64,000 nucleotides of DNA, from NCBI RefSeq assembly GCF_025465275.1, contig NZ_JAODNK010000086.1, forward strand, positions 85,524 through 149,523. Reading direction: 5' to 3'. The position numbers and the translations under genes were made by a program. The DNA comes from Nocardia sp. Its GTDB lineage: Bacteria > Actinomycetota > Actinomycetes > Mycobacteriales > Mycobacteriaceae. The first letter of the stretch is position 1. Each line of letters begins with the position of its first letter. The notes beneath the pieces were generated by a model. The model ran no database searches, was not told the origin of the DNA, and worked only from the letters and a program-made list of their open reading frames with translations. Below, one piece after another: positions 23,961 through 33,070 of the stretch.

Positions 23961-25006
23961 TGCGCACCGCGACAACGATCGAAGGCTCGGCGGGCAGCTG
24001 GCGCGATATCACCGATTTTGTGGTCGAGGCCGAAAAGCTCGGACTCGATATCTGCTGGGTGGCCGAGGCGTGGGGCACCGACGCACCGACACCGCTGGGC
24101 TTCCTGGCGGCTCGCACGCAGCGAATTCTGCTGGGCTCCGGCATTATTCAGCTCGGCACCCGCTCCCCCGTCACCATCGCACAGACCGCCATGACCCTGG
24201 CGCAGCTCTCGGAGGGACGGTTCCTGCTCGGCCTCGGGGCTTCGGGACCACAGGTCATCGAAGGGCTGCACGGCATTCCCTTCGCGCGCCCGCTGACGCG
24301 TATGCGCGAAACCGTCGAGATCATTCGAAATGTGTTCACCGGCAACAAGATCACCTACCAGGGCAAGCAGTTCACCATCCCGCTGCCGGGTGACAGTCGT
24401 CCGATGCGGTTGAGCATGCCGCCCGTCTCCGTGCCGATCTACCTGGCCACGCTGTCGCCGAAGATGCTGGAGCTCACCGGCGAACTCGCCGACGGCTGGC
24501 TCGGCACCAGCTTCGTTCCCGAAGGTGCGGACGCGTACTTCACGCATCTCGATGCCGGGCTGGCCCGTTCCGGTCGCACCCGCGCCGACCTCGATATCTG
24601 TCAGGGCGCGGAGATCAATATCGTCGCCGACGAAGCGCAGCTCGCCGAAATCCTCGGCAGCCGCAAGAAGGAGCTCGCCTTCTCACTCGGCGGTATGGGT
24701 TCCGGATCCACGAACTACTACAACAATGCCTACAGTCGGCAGGGCTGGGCCGAAGTCGCAGAGCGGGTCCGCGAACGCTGGCAGAGCGGCGACCGCGACG
24801 GTGCGGCAACCCTGATCACCGACGATATGGTCCTGGCCACCACCCTCATCGGCACCGAGGAGCGGGTGCGCGAGCGCCTGCGGGTCTGGCGGGACACCGG
24901 CGTGGACACCGTCCGCCTCTACCCGGCCGGTCACACCCTGCACGCCCGACTGGACAACCTCGGCCGCGGTATCGAGCTGGTGCGCGAACTCGGTGATCGC
25001 GCCTAG
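23960..25006 (+). CDS. LLM-class F420-dependent oxidoreductase
   Basis: A 348-residue luciferase-like TIM-barrel enzyme: FVVEAEKLGLDICWVAEAWG, GFLAARTQRILLGSGIIQLG, LLGLGASGPQVIEGLHG, typical of the F420-dependent methylenetetrahydromethanopterin-reductase-like group. It begins one base inside the SRPBCC stop codon. With the SRPBCC protein it may process a bound hydrophobic substrate by hydride transfer from F420H2. A strong hairpin follows. Confidence 0.9.
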   Translation: MRTATTIEGSAGSWRDITDFVVEAEKLGLDICWVAEAWGTDAPTPLGFLAARTQRILLGSGIIQLGTRSPVTIAQTAMTLAQLSEGRFLLGLGASGPQVIEGLHGIPFARPLTRMRETVEIIRNVFTGNKITYQGKQFTIPLPGDSRPMRLSMPPVSVPIYLATLSPKMLELTGELADGWLGTSFVPEGADAYFTHLDAGLARSGRTRADLDICQGAEINIVADEAQLAEILGSRKKELAFSLGGMGSGSTNYYNNAYSRQGWAEVAERVRERWQSGDRDGAATLITDDMVLATTLIGTEERVRERLRVWRDTGVDTVRLYPAGHTLHARLDNLGRGIELVRELGDRA

Positions 25007-25039
25007 CCGTCCGGAATGTCGTGCAAGCGTCACGGTCGA

Positions 25040-25069
25040 ACCGCCGGGCCGGTCGCCCGGTCCGGCGGT
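25040..25069. terminator. Hairpin terminator between convergent genes
   Basis: ACCGCCGGGCCGG pairs with CCGGTCCGGCGGT (one G-T pair) across a 4-nt loop, between the LLM stop (25006) and the convergent secreted-protein stop (25118). Confidence 0.65.
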
Positions 25070-25117
25070 CCGCCATACGCACGGCCGAGTGCTGCCCCGT
25101 GCACAGCCGTGCTCACC

Positions 25118-25657
25118 TCAGGGTTGATCTCCGGCGATGATCGCGCCGAGCAAGCCACCCACTCCGCAGCCGACAATGGCTCCGACAACGAAGAAGAAGA
25201 AACCGACCACGGCACCGACGATGCAGCCGATGACCGCACCGCCCACGATCGATCCGGCATTGGCCACGTTCTGCAGCGCGACCGTCTGCAGCGTGGGCGC
25301 CGCGATATCGGCCGCGTTCTCGGGCCGCACGGTCAATGTCGTACCGGCGGAATCGATTTCGGGGATGACGTTCAGGGAGCGATCGGCCAGCTGGTACGCC
25401 AGCGGTAGCGAAGCGATGGACTCACCACCCGGTCCGATCACATTCACCGTCCCGCCGGCCAGTTCGAAATGGCCACCGGCGAGGGTGGTGGTGACTGCGG
25501 AGCGATCGGGCGCCAGACTGGTGGTGTATTCGACCCCTCGATCGACACCACTGATGCCCGGTTGCGCCAGGACCGGTTCACCATGGGCGGTGACCGTCGC
25601 GACGCAGAGCGCGGCAATCGAAAGAAGTGTTGTTGCGGCGAATTTGGCGATTCTCAT
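25118..25657 (-). CDS. Secreted glycine-zipper protein (second copy)
   Basis: Unnamed family. The 179-residue product has a signal peptide (to about residue 27, VTAHG), a beta-rich domain starting GVDRGVEYTTSLAPDRSAV with TTTLAGGHFEL, and a C-terminal hydrophobic hairpin rich in small residues (GGAVIGCIVGAVVGFFFFVV, GCGVGGLLGAIIAG). Order and several motifs match the 37431 product: V-x-Y, then V-x-T-x-(L/V)-x-G-G-x-F, then V-x-L-P, then GxxxG tail ending near LLIAGGQP/IIAGDQP. Likely exported and membrane-inserted. It stands alone. Confidence 0.75.
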   Translation of the reverse strand: MRIAKFAATTLLSIAALCVATVTAHGEPVLAQPGISGVDRGVEYTTSLAPDRSAVTTTLAGGHFELAGGTVNVIGPGGESIASLPLAYQLADRSLNVIPEIDSAGTTLTVRPENAADIAAPTLQTVALQNVANAGSIVGGAVIGCIVGAVVGFFFFVVGAIVGCGVGGLLGAIIAGDQP

Positions 25658-25910
25658 AATGACTACCCTGCATTCGAAAGAGCCGATTCACCGCACGGTC
25701 GAGTAGGCGCATTCCGTGTCATCGATGACACGGCGGACGCCGGAGACTACGACTCGATTGCGCGTACAGGATTCACGCGGCGAATCAGGGAATCCACATC
25801 TAATTATCAATCCCACTAGTGTGGTCGGAGTTCCCGGCGCCTCCCCGAGTATGACGAGGGAACCATTCTTATGGTCCTCTCAGACTCGCCCGCAGGATAG
25901 AACAGGTGTC
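25658..25910. other. Intergenic region, AT-richer, no gene
   Basis: Between the secreted-protein start and the cobN 3' hairpin no coding sequence is seen. The stretch is less GC-rich than its surroundings and should hold the minus-strand promoter of the 25118 gene. Confidence 0.4.
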
Positions 25911-25945
25911 CGGGTTGTCCGCCGATGTCCTCTGCGGACAACCCG
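25911..25945 (-). terminator. Hairpin terminator after cobN
   Basis: Perfect 12-bp arms CGGGTTGTCCGC / GCGGACAACCCG with an 11-nt loop lie about 27 bp past the cobN stop codon. Confidence 0.7.
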
Positions 25946-25971
25946 TCACGCCGCGCGAAAGCGGAATTCGC

Positions 25972-28900
25972 TTATTCCAGTTCGCCTTCGGTTTCCAGGT
26001 AGACCTGGCGCAGACGGTCCAGCGTATCGGCCTCCGGGGCCTCCCAGAGCTTGCGCTCGGCCGCTTCCAGCAAACGCTCTGCAATGCCGTGCAGCGCCCA
26101 CGGATTCGACTGCTCCATGAACTTGCGATTCACGTCGTCGAAAACATAACTCTCCGCCAGCTTTTCATACATCCAGTCGGCGACCACATTGGTGGTGGCG
26201 TCGTAGCCGAACAGATAGTCGACCGTGGCCGCCATTTCGAACGCGCCCTTGTAGCCGTGCCGGCGCATGGCCTCGAGCCATCGCGGATTCACCACACGAG
26301 CCCGGAATACCCGAGCGGTCTCTTCCGACAGCGTGCGGGTGCGCACGGCGTCCGGCCGCGTGCTGTCGCCGATATACGCCTCGGGATTCTTACCGGTGAG
26401 CGCGCGCACCGCGGCGACCATGCCGCCGTGATACTGGAAATAGTCATCGGAGTCGGCAATATCGTGTTCGCGGGTGTCGGTGTTCTTGGCCGCCACCGCA
26501 ATTCGGCGATACGCGGTGCGCATATCATCGGCGGCGGGCGCACCGTCGAGATCGCGGCCGTAGGCGAACCCGCCCCAGGCCGTATAGACCTGCGCCAGAT
26601 CGTCATCGGTGCGCCAGCTCTTGGAATCGATGAGCTGGAGCAGACCCGCACCGTAGGTGCCGGGCTTGGACCCGAAGATGCGGGTGGTGGCACGGCGCTC
26701 GTCGCCGTGCTCGGCCAGATCCGCCTGGGCATGTGCGCGAACATAATTGGACTCGGCGGGCTCGTCGAGCTCGGCGACCAAGCGCACCGCATCATCGAGC
26801 AGTGCCAGCACATGCGGGAAGGCGTCGCGGAAGAAGCCGCTGATGCGCACGGTCACATCGATGCGCGGACGGCCCAATTCCTCGAGATCGATCGCCGCCA
26901 GAGTGGTGACGCGGCGGCTGGCCTCATCCCACACGGGGCGCACCCCGAGCAGCGCGAAGACCTCGGCAATATCGTCGCCGGAGGTGCGCATGGCGGAGGT
27001 TCCCCACACCGAAAGACCCACGGAGCGAGGGTATTCGCCATGATCGGCGAGGTAGCGCGCCAGCAGCGAATCGGCCATGGCCTGACCGGTTTCCCAAGCC
27101 AGCCGCGACGGGACGGCCTTGGGATCGACCGAGTAGAAATTGCGCCCGGTGGGCAGCACATTGATGAGCCCGCGCAGCGGCGAACCGCTGGGACCGGCCG
27201 GAATGAATCCGCCATTGAGGGCGTGCAGAATGCGGGCGATCTCGATACCAGTCTGCCGCAGGCGCGGAACCACCTCTGTCGCAGCGAATCCCATCACGCG
27301 CCGCACGACGTCGAGGCGAGCGGCATCCTCGGTACCGACCAGGTCTTCGGTAATGGCGTCGATGGAATCGACATCCCAGTCGACCTCCTGCATGGCCGCG
27401 ACCAACTCGCGGGCACGTGCCTCGACGGTGTCGACCCGCTCGCGCGATTCGTCGCCGCTTTCGCTGAGCCCCAGCGCTTCTCGCAGACCTGGCACATTCA
27501 CCTCGCCGCCCCACAGCTGGCGGGCGCGCAGCATGGCGAGCACCAGGTCGACCTCGGCCTCACCAACGGGCGCCTGGCCGAGAATGTGCAGGCCGTCGCG
27601 GATCTGCACATCCTTGATCTCGCACAGCCAGCCGTCGACGTGCAGCAGCATATCGTCGAAGACATCCTCCTCCGGCCGCTCGGCCAGCCCTAGGTCGTGG
27701 TCCATCTTGGCCGCGCGCATGAGCGTCCAGATCTGCTGGCGAATGGCGGGCAGCTTGGCCGGATCGAGCGTGGAGATATTGGCGTGCTCGTCGAGCAGCT
27801 GCTCCAAACGCGAGATATCGCCATAACTTTCGGCGCGCGCCATGGGCGGAATCAGGTGATCGACCAGGGTGGCGTGGGCGCGGCGCTTGGCCTGCGTGCC
27901 CTCGCCCGGATCGTTCACCAGGAACGGGTAGATGAGCGGCAGATCCCCGAGCGCCGCATCGGTGCCACAGGAAGCGGACATGCCGAGGGTCTTGCCCGGC
28001 AGCCATTCCAGATTGCCGTGCTTACCCAGGTGCACCATGGCGTCGGCGGCGAACCCGTCGGGCGCGGCCAGCCAGCGGTAGGCCGCCAGATAGTGGTGGC
28101 TGGGCGACAGGTCCGGGTCGTGGTAGATGGCGACCGGGTTCTCACCGAAGCCGCGCGGCGGCTGCACGATCAGCACGATATTGCCGAAACGCAGTGCGGC
28201 GATGACGATCTCACCCTTGGGATCGGCGGAGCGATCCACATACAGTTCACCCGGCGCGGCGCCCCACGCCTCGGTGACGCTCGCGCGCAGATCCTCCGGC
28301 AGCGTGGCGAACCAGGCGCCGTAGGTGTCGGCGCCGATGCGAATCGGGTTGCCTTCCAGCTGCTGCGCGGTCAGCCAGTCCGGGTCCTGGCCACCGGCGG
28401 CAATCAGGGCGTGGATGAGCTTGTCGCCATCACCCTCCTCGAGCCCGGGGATCTCCCCCGGCTCGCCGAGATAGTAACCGGCGGAACGTAATTCGTTCAG
28501 AATCCGGAGCGCACTGGCCGGGGTGTCCAGGCCGACGGCATTGCCGATGCGAGCATGCTTGGTCGGATAGGCCGACAGCACGATCGCAATATGCTTGTCC
28601 GCATTGGGAATATGCCGAAGTCGCGCGTACCGCACCGCGATTCCGGCCACCCGGGCAGCGCGCTCTGGATCGGGCACATAGGTGGACAGGCCATCGGCGT
28701 CGAACTCCTTGAAGGAGAACGGCACCGTGATGATGCGGCCGTCGAACTCCGGCACCGCCACCTGGGTGGCGACGTCCAGGGGCGAGAGGCCGTCGTCATT
28801 GGCCTGCCACTGCTCGCGGCCACTGGTGAGGCAGAGTCCCTGCAGGATCGGCACATCCAGGTCGGCGAGCGCGCCCACATCCCAGGCTTCGTCATCACCA

Positions 28901-29580
28901 CCGGCCGACGCCGTGGCCGGCTTGGTGCCACCGGCCGCGAGCACGGTCACCACGAGCGCGTCCGCCTGGCGCAGCTCGGCCAGCAGATCGGTTTCCGCGG
29001 TCCGCAGCGAAGCACAGTACACCGGCAACGCCCGCGCACCCTTGTCCTCGATGGCTTGACACAGCGCTTCGATATAGCCGGTGTTCCCGGCCAGATGCTG
29101 AGCGCGGTAGTAGACGACCGCCACCGTCGGCGCACCCTCGGCTACCGGGCGCGAATCCCGTTCCAGCCGGCCCCAGCTGGGCAGCTCCACCGGCGGCTCG
29201 AAGCCGAATCCGGTGAGCAGCACAGTGTCGGAGAGGAAGTTGTGCAGCTGCAAGAGGTTTCCGGGCCCACCGGCCGCCAGATAGTTGTGCGCGTCGGCGG
29301 CGACACCGCCGGGCACGGTGGAGCACTCCATGAGCTCGGCATCGGGTGCGATCTCACCGCCGAGGGCGACCAGCGGAGTCCCGCTGGCGCGCACCGCCTC
29401 CAGGCCTTCCTCCCACGCGCGCTTACCGCCGAGAATGCGCACGATCACCAGATCGGCGCCGGCGAGCAGCGCCGGCAGATCCTCCGGCAGCAGGCGCGCG
29501 GGATTGGCGAGCCGATACTCGGCTCCGCTGGCACGTGCGCTCAGCAGATCGGTATCGGACGTGGACAGCAGCAAAATCAC
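25972..29580 (-). CDS. cobN: Cobaltochelatase subunit CobN
   Basis: The large (1202 aa) subunit of the aerobic, ATP-dependent cobaltochelatase that inserts Co(II) into hydrogenobyrinate a,c-diamide with CobS and CobT. The CobN/magnesium-chelatase domain is full length: e.g. MVHLGKHGNLEWLPGKTLG (metal/tetrapyrrole region), SAYPTKHARIGNAVGLDTPA and VSVWGTSAMRTSGDD-like segments. The GTG at 29580 is the start because GAGGAAGG lies 9 nt before it and a cobalamin riboswitch precedes it; the ORF-track start at 29676 would translate the riboswitch. It is divergent from cobG-side genes and followed by a hairpin. cobS and cobT are not in the window. Confidence 0.95.
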   Translation of the reverse strand: MILLLSTSDTDLLSARASGAEYRLANPARLLPEDLPALLAGADLVIVRILGGKRAWEEGLEAVRASGTPLVALGGEIAPDAELMECSTVPGGVAADAHNYLAAGGPGNLLQLHNFLSDTVLLTGFGFEPPVELPSWGRLERDSRPVAEGAPTVAVVYYRAQHLAGNTGYIEALCQAIEDKGARALPVYCASLRTAETDLLAELRQADALVVTVLAAGGTKPATASAGGDDEAWDVGALADLDVPILQGLCLTSGREQWQANDDGLSPLDVATQVAVPEFDGRIITVPFSFKEFDADGLSTYVPDPERAARVAGIAVRYARLRHIPNADKHIAIVLSAYPTKHARIGNAVGLDTPASALRILNELRSAGYYLGEPGEIPGLEEGDGDKLIHALIAAGGQDPDWLTAQQLEGNPIRIGADTYGAWFATLPEDLRASVTEAWGAAPGELYVDRSADPKGEIVIAALRFGNIVLIVQPPRGFGENPVAIYHDPDLSPSHHYLAAYRWLAAPDGFAADAMVHLGKHGNLEWLPGKTLGMSASCGTDAALGDLPLIYPFLVNDPGEGTQAKRRAHATLVDHLIPPMARAESYGDISRLEQLLDEHANISTLDPAKLPAIRQQIWTLMRAAKMDHDLGLAERPEEDVFDDMLLHVDGWLCEIKDVQIRDGLHILGQAPVGEAEVDLVLAMLRARQLWGGEVNVPGLREALGLSESGDESRERVDTVEARARELVAAMQEVDWDVDSIDAITEDLVGTEDAARLDVVRRVMGFAATEVVPRLRQTGIEIARILHALNGGFIPAGPSGSPLRGLINVLPTGRNFYSVDPKAVPSRLAWETGQAMADSLLARYLADHGEYPRSVGLSVWGTSAMRTSGDDIAEVFALLGVRPVWDEASRRVTTLAAIDLEELGRPRIDVTVRISGFFRDAFPHVLALLDDAVRLVAELDEPAESNYVRAHAQADLAEHGDERRATTRIFGSKPGTYGAGLLQLIDSKSWRTDDDLAQVYTAWGGFAYGRDLDGAPAADDMRTAYRRIAVAAKNTDTREHDIADSDDYFQYHGGMVAAVRALTGKNPEAYIGDSTRPDAVRTRTLSEETARVFRARVVNPRWLEAMRRHGYKGAFEMAATVDYLFGYDATTNVVADWMYEKLAESYVFDDVNRKFMEQSNPWALHGIAERLLEAAERKLWEAPEADTLDRLRQVYLETEGELE

Positions 29581-29623
29581 AGGTTTCGGCCTTCCTCGGG
29601 TGACGCGCCCAGCACGGTGTGGC

Positions 29624-29699
29624 GCTCGACGGGAAGGTCTGACTGTCACAGTGGCGCGACCGCACCGGAATTGCACCGGCTACTTCTCGTCCGACGAGC
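29624..29699 (-). ncRNA. Cobalamin riboswitch upstream of cobN
   Basis: On the minus strand the leader reads GAAGTAGCCGGTGCAATTCC then GGTGCGGTCGCGCCACTGTG and CAGTCAGACC, matching the conserved cobalamin-binding core (GCCGGTG-n-A-n-TCCGG ... GCCACTGT). A closing P1 helix is visible: GCTCGTCGG (29699-29691) with CCGTCGAGC (29632-29624), one mismatch. The cobN ribosome site lies 25-35 nt downstream, so control is probably of translation or early termination. Cobalamin binding should lower cobN expression. Confidence 0.87.
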
Positions 29700-29788
29700 C
29701 CGCCGATGCTATCGCGCCCGGATCACAGTGCGGCAAAGCCTGGTCGGCGATGCTGTTCGGCTATGGAATCCGCGCGTACGCTGCCGGT

Positions 29789-30145
29789 ATGCCGATTACT
29801 CCGGGATGGGTCAGGCGGAACCGCTTCGCTGCCTGGTCAGGATATCTTTGCGCATTGGTTGCCTTCGCAATGCTGGGCATGACTTTGGTCGCCGCCGGCA
29901 GTGGCAATACGCGGTACGCGATGCTGGCGGGCATCATCTTCGCCGCAACAGCTCTCTTCGGGATCACGGTGCAGATGACCACCGTGCACCGGGACCACCT
30001 CGATCACCACAACACCCCGAACCTGCTCCAGGACACCTGGGAAACGTCCCCGGCCTTCGCCCTGCGACGCGGTGTCCCGAGCTCGATCGAACCGCATCAG
30101 GCCGGTTGGCCGGAATGGCAAGCGCAGCACGGACCTAATAGCTGA
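29789..30145 (+). CDS. Small two-helix membrane protein
   Basis: Family not recognised. The 118-residue product begins MPITPGWVRRNRFAAWSGYL and has two hydrophobic helices (ALVAFAMLGMTLVAAG, MLAGIIFAATALFGITV), then a polar tail with a His-rich patch (TTVHRDHLDHHN). The ATG at 29789 gives this form; the upstream ORF-track extension runs through the riboswitch region. It is divergent from cobN and 33 bp upstream of cobG, so it may be co-transcribed with cobG. Confidence 0.65.
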   Translation: MPITPGWVRRNRFAAWSGYLCALVAFAMLGMTLVAAGSGNTRYAMLAGIIFAATALFGITVQMTTVHRDHLDHHNTPNLLQDTWETSPAFALRRGVPSSIEPHQAGWPEWQAQHGPNS

Positions 30146-30178
30146 CCGCAGTGCCGGTCGCCGTAAGCTTGACCGGTC

Positions 30179-31378
30179 ATGACCCGAACAGATCCCGACT
30201 CCTGCCCGGGCGTGCTGCGCCTGCACGACGCCGCCGACGGGCCCCTCGCGCGCATTCGTGTGCCCGGCGGGCAATTGTCTCCGCAGCAATTGCAAGCCCT
30301 GGCCGCCGCGGCGACCGAACTTGCCGACGGCAATATCGAACTGACCTCGCGCGGCAATGTGCAACTGCGGCAGGTACGCGATGCGAGCGCGCTCGAAGCG
30401 CAGCTGACCGCAGCCGGGCTGCTGCCGAGCGCCTCGCACGAGCGGATTCGCAATATCATCGCCTCACCCTTGGCCGGGCGGGTCGGCGGCCGGAGCGATG
30501 TGCACGGGCTGGTGCCCGCGCTGGACGCCGGGCTGCAGGCCGACCCGCGGCTCGCGGAATTGCCGGGGCGCGTGCTGTTCACGCTCGACGACGGGCGCGG
30601 TGATGTCAGCGGGCTCGGCGGGGATATCGGCGTGCACGCCGTGGACGGCGACACCTATGCGCTGCTGCTCGCGGGTGCCGATACCGGGGTTCGAGTACCT
30701 GCGGGCGATGCGGTCGACCTCATGCTCGCGGCCGCGCACGGCTTTCTCGAATTGCGCGACGGGCAATGGCGGCTGCATGAAATCCCTGATGCCGGTATCC
30801 GTCTCACCGATCGACTGCTGACCACTCGATCCGGGCTCCATACCAGCGACGAAGCCACCGAAGTTGTTGTGCAGCACGAGATTCCGATCGGCTGGATGAC
30901 CCAGAGCGATGATCGTGTGGCATTGGGCGCGGGCGTGCGGCTCGGTTCCCTGCCCGCGCGCACCGCCGAATTCATTGCCGCCGTCGAGCGCCCGATTCTG
31001 CTCACCCCGTGGCGCAGTCTCGTCATCGCCGACCTCGACGAGTGGGCCGCCGAGCAGGTAGTGCGCGTGCTCGCTCCCATGGGATTGATCTTCGACGCCC
31101 ACTCCCCCTGGCTCCTGGCCAGCGCTTGTGCGGGCATGCCGGGCTGCGCGAAATCCCGGACCGATGTGCGCGCCGATGTGGCCGAGGCGGTCGAATCCGG
31201 CCGCATAGTGCCCGCCGGGGGGCCTCAATTCGCACGCGAGGGCCTGGAAGCCACCGAAATCGTGGCCTCCGGTCGTCAGCACTGGTCCGGCTGTGAGCGC
31301 CGCTGCGGCCGGCCGCGCGGCGCGGTCACCGACATCATCGCCACCGGCGACGGCTACCGCATCGATCCGGCCGACTGA
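30179..31378 (+). CDS. cobG: Precorrin-3B synthase CobG
   Basis: The Fe-S monooxygenase of the aerobic cobalamin pathway, converting precorrin-3A to precorrin-3B. It has the sulfite/nitrite-reductase-like ferredoxin domains (ELADGNIELTSRGNVQLRQV) and the 4Fe-4S cysteines in CAGMPGC and, about 45 residues later, GCERRCG. Length 399 fits actinobacterial CobG. The gene lies between a small membrane protein and another membrane protein; cobH follows only 2.2 kb on, after an inserted arginine-hydrolase/Lrp pair. Confidence 0.93.
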   Translation: MTRTDPDSCPGVLRLHDAADGPLARIRVPGGQLSPQQLQALAAAATELADGNIELTSRGNVQLRQVRDASALEAQLTAAGLLPSASHERIRNIIASPLAGRVGGRSDVHGLVPALDAGLQADPRLAELPGRVLFTLDDGRGDVSGLGGDIGVHAVDGDTYALLLAGADTGVRVPAGDAVDLMLAAAHGFLELRDGQWRLHEIPDAGIRLTDRLLTTRSGLHTSDEATEVVVQHEIPIGWMTQSDDRVALGAGVRLGSLPARTAEFIAAVERPILLTPWRSLVIADLDEWAAEQVVRVLAPMGLIFDAHSPWLLASACAGMPGCAKSRTDVRADVAEAVESGRIVPAGGPQFAREGLEATEIVASGRQHWSGCERRCGRPRGAVTDIIATGDGYRIDPAD

Positions 31379-31520
31379 GCTTCGGCACGACTCCCCGGTC
31401 GTAGGGGTGCGAGGTCGCCGCAGGGCTATCCACGTCGATCTTTCGGGTGCACAGTGGATGTTTCAGGCGGCTTGGAGTGTTGTCCGAATCAGGCATACGG
31501 ATCGGGTGCAGGAGGTCGGC

Positions 31521-32069
31521 ATGACCATTTCGAGAATGGGCGCTGAAGAGATCGCGGCCATGTCCGACCTGGAGCGGCGCGAGCTCATCAAACGGTTGCG
31601 GGTGCACGAGCCCAGACTGCCCCGGCCCGAGTTGGTGCGGTTGCATCGGCGGATTCGATTGACGCTCATGGTCGGCGGCTGTCTCGCCATGATTCCGTGG
31701 CTCGTCTATCTGGGGTTGACGTTGCCCGCCGACTATCACGCGCGCAACTGGTCGCTGACCTGGATCGGGTTCGATGTGCTGCTGGTACTCATGATGGCCG
31801 CGACGGCCTATCTCGGGTGGCGGCGGCAGGTTTTCCTGATCCTGCCAGCGTTCGGCACCGGAATGCTGCTCCTCGTGGACGCCTGGTTCGACATCGTCAC
31901 CGCCGCGCCCGAAGATCTCTGGGTATCGGTGACCACCGCCGTCGTGGCCGAGATCCCGCTGGCGCTCCTTCAGATCAGCGGAGCGGTCCTCCTACTACGG
32001 TTCCTCGTGCAGGCGCATCCGCTGCACGATCCGACGGTCAGTCCGTGGAAGGCAACGCTCCCATTCTGA
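31521..32069 (+). CDS. Four-helix membrane protein
   Basis: Unnamed actinobacterial membrane family, 182 residues. A charged cytoplasmic N-terminus (SDLERRELIKRLRVHEPRLP) is followed by four hydrophobic segments (about residues 46-65, 80-100, 105-125, 140-162). The ATG at 31521 follows AGGAGGTCGGC; the ORF-track start at 31293 overlaps cobG. The last 32 bp overlap the 3' end of the convergent arginine hydrolase gene. No function can be given. Confidence 0.75.
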   Translation: MTISRMGAEEIAAMSDLERRELIKRLRVHEPRLPRPELVRLHRRIRLTLMVGGCLAMIPWLVYLGLTLPADYHARNWSLTWIGFDVLLVLMMAATAYLGWRRQVFLILPAFGTGMLLLVDAWFDIVTAAPEDLWVSVTTAVVAEIPLALLQISGAVLLLRFLVQAHPLHDPTVSPWKATLPF

Positions 32070-32913
32070 CCGAATGCTGTTCCATGGTGCAGCACTTCAC
32101 GCTGCCACCGGCCTTCAGCAATTCCGACAGGTCGATGCCCACCGGCTCGTAGCCGCGCGCCCGCAATTGCGCCGCCAGGCCGGTAGCGCGCTCGCTCATG
32201 AAGACGTGGTAGCCGTCGCAGACACCATTGAGGCCGAGCACATTCGCATCGTCCTCGGTGGCGAGCAGGGCGTCCGGGTACATGCCGGCCAGCAGGCGCG
32301 CGCTCTCCCCGCTGAAGGCCGCCGGGTAGTAGGCGATGGTGTCGTCGAGCACCATGAGCGCGGTATCGAGGTGGTAGAAGCGCGGATCGATCAATTCCAG
32401 TGAGATGACCGGCAATTCGAAGAACTCCTGCACCTCCTCGTGCGCGGCGCGGGAGCTGCGGAATCCGGTGCCCGCCAGAATGCGGTCCCCGGCAATGGCG
32501 AAATCACCCTCGCCCTCATTGGTTTCCCGGGCGGCCAGCACCTGGGTGAAGCGTTGTGCGACAAGCCAATCGTGATAGGCCGGGCCTTCGGCGGCGCGCT
32601 CGGGATTGGCGAAGCGGGCGGACAGCGCCCTCTCACCGATCACCAGACCGCCATTGGCGGCGAACACCATGTCGGGCAGGGCGGCCACGCCCTCGACCAC
32701 ATCGACCAGATGGCCGTGCCGTTCATAGGTGGCCCGCAGGTTCTCCCATTGCGCCCGTGCCAGCGCACGGTCCACGGGAGCCGAGGTGTCCATCCACGGA
32801 TTGATCGCGTAGTAGACGTCGAAGTGGTCGGGGCGGCACATGAGGTAGCGGCGCGGAGTCGGGCGGCGGGTGCCTGCGGGTTCGGGTGCGCGAAGCGTGG
32901 CTACGGAGGTCAA
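32038..32913 (-). CDS. ddaH: Dimethylarginine dimethylaminohydrolase-like amidinotransferase-fold enzyme
   Basis: A 291-residue guanidine-modifying enzyme (DDAH/arginine deiminase superfamily) that would hydrolyse methylated arginine to citrulline and methylamine. The catalytic His is in DPRFYHLDTAL and the nucleophilic Cys in GGSVKCCTME near the C-terminus; an N-terminal DMVFAANGG binds substrate. A TTG at 32913 is the start: AAGGAG stands 6-7 nt before it, and the ORF-track ATG at 32994 lies in the operator region. Divergent from an Lrp/AsnC gene, the arrangement of Mtb Rv2323c/Rv2324; rocD, the usual third member, is absent here. Confidence 0.85.
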   Translation of the reverse strand: MTSVATLRAPEPAGTRRPTPRRYLMCRPDHFDVYYAINPWMDTSAPVDRALARAQWENLRATYERHGHLVDVVEGVAALPDMVFAANGGLVIGERALSARFANPERAAEGPAYHDWLVAQRFTQVLAARETNEGEGDFAIAGDRILAGTGFRSSRAAHEEVQEFFELPVISLELIDPRFYHLDTALMVLDDTIAYYPAAFSGESARLLAGMYPDALLATEDDANVLGLNGVCDGYHVFMSERATGLAAQLRARGYEPVGIDLSELLKAGGSVKCCTMEQHSVRMGALPSTD

Positions 32914-32984
32914 CGAGGCTCCTTCGGAACAGCGCGGACAATGCTTGATGCCGAAGATAAGTGGCGTACCGTTGCGCTTGAAAT

Positions 32985-33030
32985 AGCGAATCATTGCGTA
33001 TATTTGTATTTCAGCAGCGAATCATTGCGT
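32985..33030. promoter_or_regulatory. 15-bp direct repeats, probable Lrp/AsnC operator
   Basis: AGCGAATCATTGCGT occurs at 32985-32999 and, identically, at 33016-33030. The 31-bp spacing is about three helical turns. The pair lies in the gap between the arginine hydrolase and Lrp genes, where an octameric Lrp would wrap DNA. Confidence 0.65.
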
Positions 33031-33070
33031 CACGACGGAAACTGCCACGCTTCGGCGAACGGAGAGACCG

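Noticed and set aside
25906-27693. 595-residue plus-strand ORF opposite cobN
   Set aside because: Antisense shadow of a high-GC gene; composition (His/Arg/Gly rich) and lack of domains fit a shadow, and cobN is certain.
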